From B8-G4 sp033720735 (GTDB taxonomy: Bacteria > Bacteroidota > Bacteroidia > Chitinophagales > Saprospiraceae), in the NCBI GenBank assembly GCA_033720735.1, contig JAWWBX010000155.1, positions 1 through 9,864 on the forward strand: 9,864 nt of DNA, given 5' to 3'. Below, one piece after another: positions 1 to 6,027 of the stretch. Every line of letters starts with the position of its first letter. The stretch's first letter is position 1. Under the pieces are notes generated by a model. It did not search any database. It was not told the DNA's origin and saw only the letters and a program-made list of their open reading frames with translations. Position numbers and translations under genes: made by a program.

Positions 1-801
1 GACGGCATAACGGATAAAATATTCGCCGTGACCAGTACACGAGACGGCACAGGTGGCATTGTCGGCATACGTTCCGGCCCCGATGATGGGCGCGTCACCG
101 ACCCGGTTGTAGCGCTTGTTGGTCATCCCGCCGGTGGAGGTCCCGGCTGCGAGGTTGCCCTGCATATCGAGTGCGACAGCCCCGACGGTTCCGTGCCGGT
201 CACTCTCACTCAGTTCAGACGCGGGGGTCTCGCGTGCCTTGACGCGTTGCAGGGCATCCCAGCGCTGTTGGGTAAAGTAATACTCTGGATCAACTATCTC
301 AATTCCTTGTTCCTCAGCAAATTGTTCCGCTCCTTTTCCCGTGAGCATCACGTGCTCGGACTTCTCCATGACGGCACGCGCGGCGATGATCGGGTTTTTG
401 ATGTTGGTGACGCCACCGACGGCACCGGCATTCTGTGTCTTGCCGTCCATGATCGACGCGTCCAGTTCGTTGGTACCCGAGTTGGTGAAGACGGCGCCCT
501 TGCCGGCATTGAAATACGGTGTGTCCTCCAGAAACATGATGGTCTGCTGAATGGCATCCAGGCTGCTTCCTCCTTCCTTGAGAATGTTTTCACCAATGGT
601 CAGTGCCTGGTCCAGAGCCGCCAGGTAGTTGGCTTCCATCTCCTCCGTCATGTTCGCACGCGTGATCGTCCCGGCACCTCCGTGAATGGCCATGGCATAT
701 GGGAGTGGTTCCTGCATCGGTGTATCGTTTTGTTCCGAGGGCGCCGTGCATCCGAGCGCCGCGCTGATAAGCAGCAGAAAGAAGGCTTGTTGCATCTGCA
801 T
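1..801 (-). CDS. iaaA: Isoaspartyl peptidase / type III L-asparaginase, lipoprotein-like signal peptide, C-terminus cut by window edge
   Basis: This gene encodes an Ntn-hydrolase that removes beta-aspartyl residues from peptides and hydrolyses L-asparagine. 267 residues are visible; the E. coli homologue is about 320, so roughly 50-70 are missing beyond the left edge. Residues 40-44 read HGGAG, the family N-terminal signature. NAGKGAVFTNSG and ELDASIMDG follow. The motif DRHGTVGAVALD contains the nucleophile Thr205, at whose N side the precursor self-cleaves into alpha and beta chains. STGGMTNKR and RVGDAPIIGAG after it match the substrate-binding part of the beta chain. The N-terminus (MQMQQAFFLLLISAALGC) is a signal peptide with a possible lipidation Cys18, but the position -3 residue is Ala, so lipoprotein status is uncertain. 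Export agrees with periplasmic homologues in Bacteroidota. A second Met at residue 3 (codon at 795-793) is an alternative start. The gene begins 22 bases after the acyltransferase stop, so the two are probably co-transcribed. Confidence 0.93.
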   Translation of the reverse strand, partial: MQMQQAFFLLLISAALGCTAPSEQNDTPMQEPLPYAMAIHGGAGTITRANMTEEMEANYLAALDQALTIGENILKEGGSSLDAIQQTIMFLEDTPYFNAGKGAVFTNSGTNELDASIMDGKTQNAGAVGGVTNIKNPIIAARAVMEKSEHVMLTGKGAEQFAEEQGIEIVDPEYYFTQQRWDALQRVKARETPASELSESDRHGTVGAVALDMQGNLAAGTSTGGMTNKRYNRVGDAPIIGAGTYADNATCAVSCTGHGEYFIRYAV

Positions 802-823
802 CGATCAAACTATTTTATCCGGA

Positions 824-2083
824 TCATCCCGACCGGTCCCGGGTTCCAATCGCCTCGGTTGCCGGAGCAAGTGCTTGCGTGATCTGCTGCCGCGTGGTGC
901 GTCGGCTGAAGCTCCAGCGCAACCAATGGACCTGATCCGACATCCTGGCATTGGCCACGGCAAAATAACCAATCATCACCACAACCAATCCGCCCATTGC
1001 CCCCCAGCTGCCGAAGTACCAGCCGCCGATGAGCACGATGATCAGGTAATACGCCGCGCAGATAATAAAGCCCGCCATTGCCCGCACCGGACCCTTGAAG
1101 GTCTCGGCTGTGATCCTCGCCACGATGACATCGAGGAGCAGATTGACAGGTGCATTGACTGCCTTGCCTGCCAGGTAGACGGGTAGTCCAACAGAGATCG
1201 ATGGCGGCCGGTCAAAGGCTCTTTGCAGCGCCGGCCGCACGATCTCGCCATACTCCGCAGCCACCCGTGGCAATCCCCGCATGCGTTCGAATGTTTCATT
1301 ATCCATCTCATTGAGCATGGTGGCAATGGCCTGCTGCTCGTCGAAGGCAGAAGTGCTCCGGGACACGACCGGAAATGGTTGCGGAGCCGTCTCCAGAACC
1401 GGCATGATCAGATCAAAGATCTGTTCGCGGGATACGTCGTCGAAATGGATGATCAACGAGCGCATGGCCGCCTCGAGCCGCTCTGTGACCACGCGGACAG
1501 CCTCTTGCGGTTGCTCCCGGAATTGGTCGGTGTAGTCCTTGAGCGCAATGGGTTTCGAGAATTTCAGGATGACGTCGCCGCCTGGTTGTCGCGGGTCCGA
1601 GTAGGTCACCCCTACCGGAACGATCACCGGCACAACATCCGGATGACGCCCGGTGACTCCGAGGCCGATCCGCGCGGCCCCTTTCTGCACGGGTCGCAAG
1701 CGTTTCTCCAGGATGGTGCGGGCTTCGGGGAACATCAGGATCACATCACCCCTCGCCAGGCGGTCATAACATGCCTCGAAGGTCTCTTTATTGCTGCGCA
1801 GGTTGCCAAAGCCGTCGCGGGCGCGATAGATCGGGATCTGATTGGTCTGGCGCAGGAACCAGGTCGCCAGGCCGCGCTTGAAAAAATCTCCGCGTGTCAG
1901 GAAATGGAGAGGACGCGGCAGGAAACACGCCAGGAGGCAGGCCTCCATGAACGCGCTCGGATGATTGCAAGCCAGGATCACCGGGCCATGCTTTGGCAGG
2001 TGATGGGCGTCGATCACATAGATCTTTCGGAAGTAAATGGTCAGCGCAAGCGCGGCGAGAGGCCGGAGAATTTTGTAAATCAC
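824..2083 (-). CDS. PlsC-like lysophospholipid / glycerolipid acyltransferase with C-terminal membrane segments
   Basis: A 419-residue inner-membrane acyltransferase of the LPLAT superfamily, expected to transfer an acyl chain to a lysophospholipid or glycerol-phosphate; the exact acceptor cannot be read from sequence. Block I is NHPSAFME with His41; the acidic residue is Glu at +6 instead of the textbook Asp at +5. RGDFFKR follows, then the block III motif FPEART (118-123), which stands for the usual FPEGTRS, and VPVIVPVGVTY (about 151-161). Two hydrophobic helices lie near residues 336-355 and 361-378, ahead of a basic tail. The GTG start at 2083 is chosen because family members begin with a similar hydrophobic stretch (here VIYKILRPLAALAL) and the open frame further upstream gives unfamily-like sequence inside miaA. 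A possible -7 element TACTTTTG lies on the minus strand at 2106-2113, inside the first miaA codons, without a clear -33 partner. Confidence 0.88.
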   Translation of the reverse strand: MIYKILRPLAALALTIYFRKIYVIDAHHLPKHGPVILACNHPSAFMEACLLACFLPRPLHFLTRGDFFKRGLATWFLRQTNQIPIYRARDGFGNLRSNKETFEACYDRLARGDVILMFPEARTILEKRLRPVQKGAARIGLGVTGRHPDVVPVIVPVGVTYSDPRQPGGDVILKFSKPIALKDYTDQFREQPQEAVRVVTERLEAAMRSLIIHFDDVSREQIFDLIMPVLETAPQPFPVVSRSTSAFDEQQAIATMLNEMDNETFERMRGLPRVAAEYGEIVRPALQRAFDRPPSISVGLPVYLAGKAVNAPVNLLLDVIVARITAETFKGPVRAMAGFIICAAYYLIIVLIGGWYFGSWGAMGGLVVVMIGYFAVANARMSDQVHWLRWSFSRRTTRQQITQALAPATEAIGTRDRSG

Positions 2084-2097
2084 ACTAAATTCCTGCT

Positions 2098-3018
2098 GTG
2101 CCTTCCAAAAGTAACAAATACGTGGTAGCGGTCGCTGGTCCGACGGCAGTTGGGAAGACCGGTATTGCCATTGCGCTGGCAGAGCACTTCGACACCGTCG
2201 TCCTTTCAGCCGACAGCCGCCAGATGTACCGCCAGATGTCGATCGGCACCGCAAAACCCACTGCCGAAGAGCTGGCCCGGGCAACCCACTATTTTGTTGA
2301 TTCGCTGGATATCACCGATCGCTACAGCGCCGGGATCTGGGCCCGGGAAGCGCTGGCACTGCTCGATGATCTCTTCCAGCAGCACGACCTCGTCATTGTC
2401 ACGGGTGGGTCGGGGCTCTATCTGCGCGCGCTCCTTGACGGCTTTGACGAAATGCCGGACGTGCCTGAGTCCTATCGCACGTACTGGGAAGAAACGCTGG
2501 AGACGTCGGGACTTGCCGTCCTGCAGACGGCGCTCCAGCACCGCGATCCGGCCTACTATGCCGAAGTCGATCACCACAACCCCCACCGGCTCATCCGTGC
2601 CCTGACGGTGATCGACTATACGGGTCAGCCCTTTTCTTCGTTCCGCCGCGAGCAACAAGCGAGCCGGCCGTTTGGGGCGATACGGATCTTTTGCAATCGG
2701 CCGCGCGACGAATTGTACGACCGGATCAACCGCCGGGTGGATGCCATGATCGCACGCGGGCTCGTCCGGGAAGCAGAATCGCTCGTACGCTATCAGGAAT
2801 TGCAAGCCTTGCAGACGGTCGGTTATACTGAGATCTTTGCCTATCTCGCTGGAAAATGGGACCTGGAGACAGCGATCGAAAAGATCAAACAACACACCCG
2901 CAACTATGCCAAGCGGCAGGTCACCTGGTTTTCGAATCAGGGTGTGTGGCGGGAATTCAACCCGCCGGAATGGCAGGAGATCGCCGAATACATCACACGG
3001 AAAGCCGGGATCGCATGA
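2098..3018 (+). CDS. miaA: tRNA dimethylallyltransferase MiaA
   Basis: MiaA moves a dimethylallyl group from DMAPP to N6 of A37 in tRNAs that read codons starting with U, in the cytoplasm. The 306 residues are full length for the family. The P-loop GPTAVGKT is at residues 14-21, DSRQMY at 39-44 (Asp39 is the expected general base), GGSGLYLRAL at 103-112, NPHRLIRAL at 161-169, LQTVGYTE at 238-245, and the C-terminal tRNA-binding signature TRNYAKRQVTWF at 267-278. The GTG at 2098 is nearly forced: an in-frame TAA lies at 2086-2088 and the next usable start (GTG at 2119) sits close to the P-loop. No Shine-Dalgarno is visible. The gene ends in an ATGA overlap with the thioesterase, so the two are probably translationally coupled. 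Its start is only 14 bases from that of the divergent acyltransferase, so its promoter must lie within that gene. Confidence 0.97.
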   Translation: MPSKSNKYVVAVAGPTAVGKTGIAIALAEHFDTVVLSADSRQMYRQMSIGTAKPTAEELARATHYFVDSLDITDRYSAGIWAREALALLDDLFQQHDLVIVTGGSGLYLRALLDGFDEMPDVPESYRTYWEETLETSGLAVLQTALQHRDPAYYAEVDHHNPHRLIRALTVIDYTGQPFSSFRREQQASRPFGAIRIFCNRPRDELYDRINRRVDAMIARGLVREAESLVRYQELQALQTVGYTEIFAYLAGKWDLETAIEKIKQHTRNYAKRQVTWFSNQGVWREFNPPEWQEIAEYITRKAGIA

Positions 3019-3440
3019 GCAACAATATCTGGACGATCCGCCCCGACCCGGACACTTTGAATGCCAATCGCCGAGGCACCATGCTGGAGCACCTTGATAT
3101 TCTGATCACTGAGGTCACAGACACCTCGATCACCGGCTCGATGCCCGTTGATCACCGCACTGTCCAGCCCTACGGCATCCTGCACGGTGGGGCATCAGCG
3201 ACCCTTGCCGAGTCGGTCGCATCGCTCGCCTCCTCCCTGGTCGTCGCTGAACCAGGCAAGCAAAAAGTGGTCGGGATCGAGCTGAATATCAATCATCTGC
3301 GCCAGGCCACTTCAGGCCACGTTCACGCTACTGCGAAACCCGTCAAACTCGGACGAAGGCTGCACGTCTGGCAAATCGACATCCACGATGATGCGGGAAA
3401 ACAGGTGAGTGCAGCGCGGTTAACGGTGATAGTGATTTAA
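3015..3440 (+). CDS. menI: Hotdog-fold acyl-CoA thioesterase, MenI/YdiI type (probable 1,4-dihydroxy-2-naphthoyl-CoA hydrolase)
   Basis: A 141-residue single hotdog-fold protein. The core QPYGILHGGASATLAESVAS (residues 51-70) is almost the same as in E. coli YdiI/MenI, with the active-site Gln51, His57 and Glu66 at the same relative spacing as Gln48, His54 and Glu63 there. VVGIELNINHLR (85-96) and LHVWQIDIHDDAGK also match YdiI closely. In the menaquinone pathway this enzyme frees 1,4-dihydroxy-2-naphthoate from CoA; Bacteroidota usually respire with menaquinone, which fits. YdiI and EntH relatives act on several acyl-CoAs, so the substrate is inferred. The ATG overlaps the miaA stop (ATGA at 3015-3018), which fixes the start. 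The first heptamer of the downstream repeat begins directly after the TAA stop. A generic PaaI-family thioesterase is the alternative name. Confidence 0.9.
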   Translation: MSNNIWTIRPDPDTLNANRRGTMLEHLDILITEVTDTSITGSMPVDHRTVQPYGILHGGASATLAESVASLASSLVVAEPGKQKVVGIELNINHLRQATSGHVHATAKPVKLGRRLHVWQIDIHDDAGKQVSAARLTVIVI

Positions 3441-3538
3441 AGTGAAAAACGAAAAGTGAACAGTGAAAAACGACCATCACTTTTCACTTTTCACTTTTCA
3501 CTTTTCACTTTTCACTTTTCACTTTTCACTTTTCACTG
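3441..3538. repeat. Heptamer array A (GTGAAAA / TTTTCAC), 14 units in one phase, inverted halves
   Basis: The whole space between two convergent genes is 14 heptamers in unbroken phase. The first five are in one orientation, for example AGTGAAA (3441 and 3462), AACGAAA (3448) and AGTGAAC (3455). From 3476 the units are in the reverse complement orientation: ATCACTT, then TTCACTT seven times from 3483 to 3531, then TTCACTG (3532-3538). The left half is diverged and the right half near perfect, as expected if the right half expanded recently by slippage. Transcripts from either side can fold into an A/U-rich hairpin, so it may serve as a bidirectional terminator. The last unit supplies the TGA stop of the protease gene. 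Confidence 0.95.
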
Positions 3539-5281
3539 ATTAGGATCAGCCGTCCCGTTCACATCACCGACCTTGATCGCGGTGAACTCGATCTGGACTT
3601 CGCTATCTGCCGGCTCGAGGACACTGATGGAAGGAGGGTCAAAGATCCAGGCGTCCTGCGTGGGTAGCACGGCAACCAGTCCCAGCAGCAACTTCTGGAG
3701 GATCAGGATGTCACCGGCCGAAACAGTCGCATTCCCGGTAGCATCCGCGGCAAGCACCTGCCATGGTTCAGTGAAGGGGGCATCTCCAAGAAGATGCTTC
3801 TTGATCAAAAAGAGATCGGCAGCCGATACGCCGTTTTTCGGGTTGTTGTTCTTGCGGGCACTGAAAGTGATCTCCGATGAGCGTGGCAGCTCGCTAATGG
3901 CAAACACTCCGTTCGTATCTGCCTCAACGTTGAGCACCACACCACCATCCAGCGTGACCATCACATCGCGCACGGGCCGGCCCATCGGGTCCCGTACGAC
4001 ACCTGTAACATGGAAAACGTTGCCCTGATCGGGGTGCTCCGACCCGTCGAGGATCATCTGACCGGTGCCCAGCGGATCGAGCCAGTCCGCCAGTCTCCCA
4101 CTGGCGTCGTCACCGTATTCCCAGGATACGGACACCCGGCCTGAGTACGCCGTGTTGGCATTGCAATCACCGATGCCGCCGTGCAGCTGTGCGATCACGT
4201 GACGAGATGTATCAAAAATGGCTCCGCCGGAAGACCCCGGCTCAAACGTCCCGAGGTCAAAGCGGCTGCGGTAATGCGTGTTCTCAGGCGTGGTGTAGCC
4301 CTCATTCCAGATCAGGGAATTCTCCCATAACGTGATCTGATGGAAGTCGGTCGACATCTTGGCGATATCGCCGGAAGGATGATGGATCAGCACCGTCTTG
4401 CCGGGTGCATAGTCCGGTGTCCGGTTCCAGCCACTGAAGTAGGCGTTGAAAAAGACCGGCACGGGATCGTTGAGCTCGAGGAGCAGGAAGTCGGTGTCGC
4501 GCTGCTTTGCGCGCAGCGTGCAGCCGGTGAGGGAGCTGGCGACTGGTTCGGTGCCCGGTGTCATACACGCATCTGACCGGTAGCTGAAATCGAACCGCCA
4601 CAGGTCCCACATCGGGGTGTACTCCGCCAGGCAATGCTCGGCACTCAGGATAAAGGGACGCCCGTCACCGGCCGTATTGTTCATCAGCGTACCACTGCAC
4701 CAGCCCACGCCTTCCTGCAGAACCATCATGATGCGCACGGCCGCGCGTACCTGGTCGCTCCAGGGTGCGCCATCCGGGCAGCTGGCGTTGGGCTCACAGT
4801 CGAGTGAGGTATTGAAGCCGAAGTCGCGCATTGCGTTCTGAGAGACAGGCGGCACGACATAGATCCTGGTCAGGTGCAGTTTCTCCGCTTTGCCGCTTTG
4901 CTGGAAGTGCAGGTTGAAATCGGCAGTCCCGACCTCCAGTAACAGTCGTCGGTCGTTCCGGGTGATCTGCAGGCGTTGCAGTTCGGTCCCGTCGGGCCGG
5001 GTACAGATCAGTGTGCCACGCGCCTGCGTTTTACCCGGGTCGATGACCAGAACGACCCGTTCGGCCTTTTCGAACCTCAGGGGTGCCGTCACACCCGAGG
5101 TGAGTACGAGTTGTTCGGAAATCGGGAAGCCATGCAGCACCGGATGGTGGCGTTCCTGCCATGCGGCCAGCGCCGTCTCATCCGCATGCAGCGTAAGGCC
5201 ATCAGTGGTAACAGACACCGGCTGTGCGTGCATGGTCAGGCACAACAGGCAAGTCAACAGGACCGGGACGAGTGCTTTCAT
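3533..5281 (-). CDS. Secreted trypsin-fold serine protease of the lysyl-endopeptidase (API-like) type with CarboxypepD_reg-like and dockerin-like tail
   Basis: A 582-residue exported S1-family protease. Residues 1-19 are a signal peptide (MKALVPVLLTCLLCLTMHA), which decides the ATG at 5281 over an in-frame codon 33 bases upstream. A propeptide-like region follows to about residue 155. The catalytic domain resembles Achromobacter protease I: GTLMNNTAGDGRPFILSAEHC with His216, DTDFLLLEL with Asp264, FEPGSSGGAI with Ser351, then QLHGGIGDC, GRVSVSW and WLDPLGTG. The Asp that gives API its lysine preference appears to be Ala378, so specificity is probably different. Residues about 425-475 form a carboxypeptidase-regulatory-like beta fold. 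Dockerin-like segments follow at about 480-499 and 513-534, and KVGDVNG at 570-576. No type IX secretion C-terminal domain is present. The TGA stop lies inside the heptamer array. A TATTTTTG on the minus strand at 5302-5309 could be a -7 box, but no -33 is seen. Confidence 0.9.
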   Translation of the reverse strand: MKALVPVLLTCLLCLTMHAQPVSVTTDGLTLHADETALAAWQERHHPVLHGFPISEQLVLTSGVTAPLRFEKAERVVLVIDPGKTQARGTLICTRPDGTELQRLQITRNDRRLLLEVGTADFNLHFQQSGKAEKLHLTRIYVVPPVSQNAMRDFGFNTSLDCEPNASCPDGAPWSDQVRAAVRIMMVLQEGVGWCSGTLMNNTAGDGRPFILSAEHCLAEYTPMWDLWRFDFSYRSDACMTPGTEPVASSLTGCTLRAKQRDTDFLLLELNDPVPVFFNAYFSGWNRTPDYAPGKTVLIHHPSGDIAKMSTDFHQITLWENSLIWNEGYTTPENTHYRSRFDLGTFEPGSSGGAIFDTSRHVIAQLHGGIGDCNANTAYSGRVSVSWEYGDDASGRLADWLDPLGTGQMILDGSEHPDQGNVFHVTGVVRDPMGRPVRDVMVTLDGGVVLNVEADTNGVFAISELPRSSEITFSARKNNNPKNGVSAADLFLIKKHLLGDAPFTEPWQVLAADATGNATVSAGDILILQKLLLGLVAVLPTQDAWIFDPPSISVLEPADSEVQIEFTAIKVGDVNGTADPNQ

Positions 5282-5369
5282 CGATGAGCAAAATGGCCGC
5301 CCAAAAATAGGCAATTGTACCGCGATGCGATGTCTTGTACCAGCATTGGGAACAAATCACATGCCACGG

Positions 5370-5397
5370 TTGTAAATTGTGAAAAAGTATATATTTG
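5370..5397 (+). promoter_or_regulatory. Bacteroidota-type promoter, probably for tRNA-Glu
   Basis: TTG at 5370-5372 is followed after 17 bases by TATATTTG at 5390-5397, a full match to the TAnnTTTG -7 element, with spacing inside the 17-23 range described for Flavobacterium promoters. It points toward tRNA-Glu, whose mature 5' end is 130 bases downstream; the leader between them holds heptamer array B. No other plus-strand gene lies nearby, so the tRNA is the likely target. The assignment rests on motif match alone. Confidence 0.5.
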
Positions 5398-5416
5398 CCG
5401 TGCTTTAAAAAGGCCA

Positions 5417-5525
5417 TTGGCTAATAGCTTTTGGCTTTTTGCTTCAGGGACAAATGAGAAGTCACTCCAACACCTGAAGATGCGAGCAACGCCAATAGCC
5501 AACGGCCAACAGCCAAAGGCTGAAA
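5417..5525. repeat. Heptamer array B (TTGGCTN / GCCAANN) forming an imperfect inverted repeat
   Basis: The left arm has four consecutive heptamers at 5417-5444: TTGGCTA, ATAGCTT, TTGGCTT and TTTGCTT. The right arm has GCCAATA (5491), GCCAACG (5498), GCCAACA (5505), GCCAAAG (5512) and GCTGAAA (5519-5525) in reverse complement sense. About 46 bases of other sequence lie between the arms. The array fills the space between the promoter-like site and the tRNA 5' end, so the tRNA precursor would carry it as a leader hairpin. The word differs from arrays A and C but the seven-base period and the inverted halves are shared. Confidence 0.85.
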
Positions 5526-5526
5526 T

Positions 5527-5598
5527 GGCCCCTTCGTCTAGTGGTTAGGACGCGAGGTTTTCATCCTCGAAACAGGGGTTCGATTCCCCTAGGGGCTA
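5527..5598 (+). tRNA. tRNA-Glu (anticodon TTC)
   Basis: The cloverleaf folds by eye. The acceptor stem is GGCCCCT (5527-5533) with AGGGGCT (5591-5597), starting with a G-U pair. The D stem is GTC/GAC. The anticodon stem CGAGG/CCTCG has loop TTTTCAT, anticodon TTC at 5560-5562. The T arm is AGGGG-TTCGATT-CCCCT. The discriminator is A5598 and CCA is not encoded, so it must be added enzymatically. The 3' part, from GGGG at 5575 to CTACTT ending at 5601, is repeated downstream beyond the GIY-YIG gene, which suggests that the present 3' end was supplied by an inserted element. The gene looks functional. Confidence 0.97.
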
Positions 5599-5611
5599 CT
5601 TTGAAGTATTC

Positions 5612-5646
5612 AAGGGCAAGTGCAGGCATGTACTTGCCCTTTTTTT
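5612..5646 (+). terminator. Rho-independent terminator after tRNA-Glu
   Basis: AAGGGCAAGTGCA (5612-5624) pairs with the complementary arm at 5629-5641 across a 4-base GGCA loop (one G-U pair near the loop), followed by a run of T ending at 5646. It lies 13 bases after the tRNA discriminator. It would end tRNA transcription and also stands between the tRNA and the nuclease gene. Confidence 0.9.
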
Positions 5647-5667
5647 GTTTACAAAAACGGCCCGCAT

Positions 5668-5922
5668 ATGACCACCTTCCACTACGTTTATTTTCTGCAG
5701 AGCCTGAAGGATCAAACTTACTACATCGGATCAACCGATGACCTGCAACGACGTCTTAGAGAGCATCACAGCAAGAAGGCCTCGTATACAGCCAGAAAAG
5801 GACCATGGTCGCTTGTCTATTTCGAAGCTTATACCAACCGAACCTTGGCTCGTAAACGTGAGTACAAACTCAAACACTCTTCATGGCACAAACTACAAGT
5901 CCTTGACCGCCTAAGGGAGTAA
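5668..5922 (+). CDS. Small GIY-YIG nuclease domain protein
   Basis: An 84-residue protein that is almost only a GIY-YIG domain of the short YhbQ/UPF0213 type. YVYFLQS (residues 6-12) stands for the GIY strand and YIG is at 19-21. LQRRLREH holds the conserved Arg (28 or 29), and ARKREYKLK holds the metal-binding Glu65. No separate DNA-binding domain is present, so any target choice must come from the core domain or a dimer. Residue motifs look intact, so the protein is probably active. It starts 22 bases after the T-run of the tRNA terminator with no promoter motif in between, and its TAA stop touches a second copy of the tRNA-Glu 3' end. It appears richer in A and T than the genes around it. 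Such domains occur in homing and restriction endonucleases and in UvrC; here the flanking tRNA duplication favours a mobile, homing-like role, which is inference. Confidence 0.88.
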   Translation: MTTFHYVYFLQSLKDQTYYIGSTDDLQRRLREHHSKKASYTARKGPWSLVYFEAYTNRTLARKREYKLKHSSWHKLQVLDRLRE

Positions 5923-5983
5923 AACCGGGGTTCGATTTGAGCCAAAGGCTCATCGCCCTTTGGGCGGCCCCTAGGGGCTACTT
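5922..5983 (+). pseudogene. Displaced 3' end of tRNA-Glu, split by a 30-base insertion
   Basis: GGGGTTCGATT at 5927-5937 equals tRNA positions 5575-5585, and CCCCTAGGGGCTACTT at 5968-5983 equals 5586-5601. Four bases before the first block also match (AAAC), with one mismatch between. In the tRNA the two blocks are adjacent; here 30 extra bases separate them exactly between T loop and T stem. There is no D arm or anticodon arm upstream, so this is not a working tRNA. It is the likely remnant of the original tRNA end before the nuclease element inserted. Confidence 0.9.
5938..5967. repeat. 30-base double-hairpin insertion
   Basis: The inserted bases consist of two neighbouring hairpins. The first, at 5938-5952, is TGAGCC, loop AAA, GGCTCA. 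The second, at 5954-5966, is CGCCC, loop TTT, GGGCG. One base separates them and one G follows. The loops are complementary to each other. No target-site duplication is evident. It could be a small REP-like palindromic insert or a product of aberrant repair. Confidence 0.75.
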
Positions 5984-5985
5984 GC

Positions 5986-6027
5986 GCAAAGATGCCGTTC
6001 CGATGATTCGGGACGGCATCTTTGCTT
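5986..6027 (+). terminator. Long hairpin, probable original tRNA terminator
   Basis: GCAAAGATGCCGT (5986-5998) pairs perfectly with 6013-6025, and the stem continues inward with one G-U pair to 6003/6008, leaving a TGAT loop: 18 pairs in total. Only two T follow, so the T-run is poor. It stands 2 bases after the displaced tRNA end, the same relation as the strong terminator has to the intact tRNA, and now ends the nuclease transcript. Confidence 0.65.

Noticed and set aside
28..882. A 284-codon open frame on the plus strand
   Set aside because: It lies opposite the isoaspartyl peptidase, whose protein matches its family over the full visible length; this frame shows no domain.
1223..2128. 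A 301-codon open frame on the plus strand
   Set aside because: Antisense to the acyltransferase, low-complexity His/Arg-rich product without recognisable motifs; a GC-rich shadow.
2084..2284. Acyltransferase extended upstream to a start at 2284
   Set aside because: The extra 67 residues are Arg/Ser-rich, unlike the family, and lie fully antisense to the conserved start of miaA.
2206..2895. A 229-codon open frame on the minus strand
   Set aside because: Antisense to miaA, which has all family motifs; no independent support.
3441..3538. A CRISPR array
   Set aside because: Units are 7 bases, directly adjoining, with no spacers and with inverted halves; there are no cas genes.
5922..5983. A second tRNA gene
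   Set aside because: Only the T arm and acceptor 3' strand are present, interrupted by 30 bases, with no 5' half upstream.
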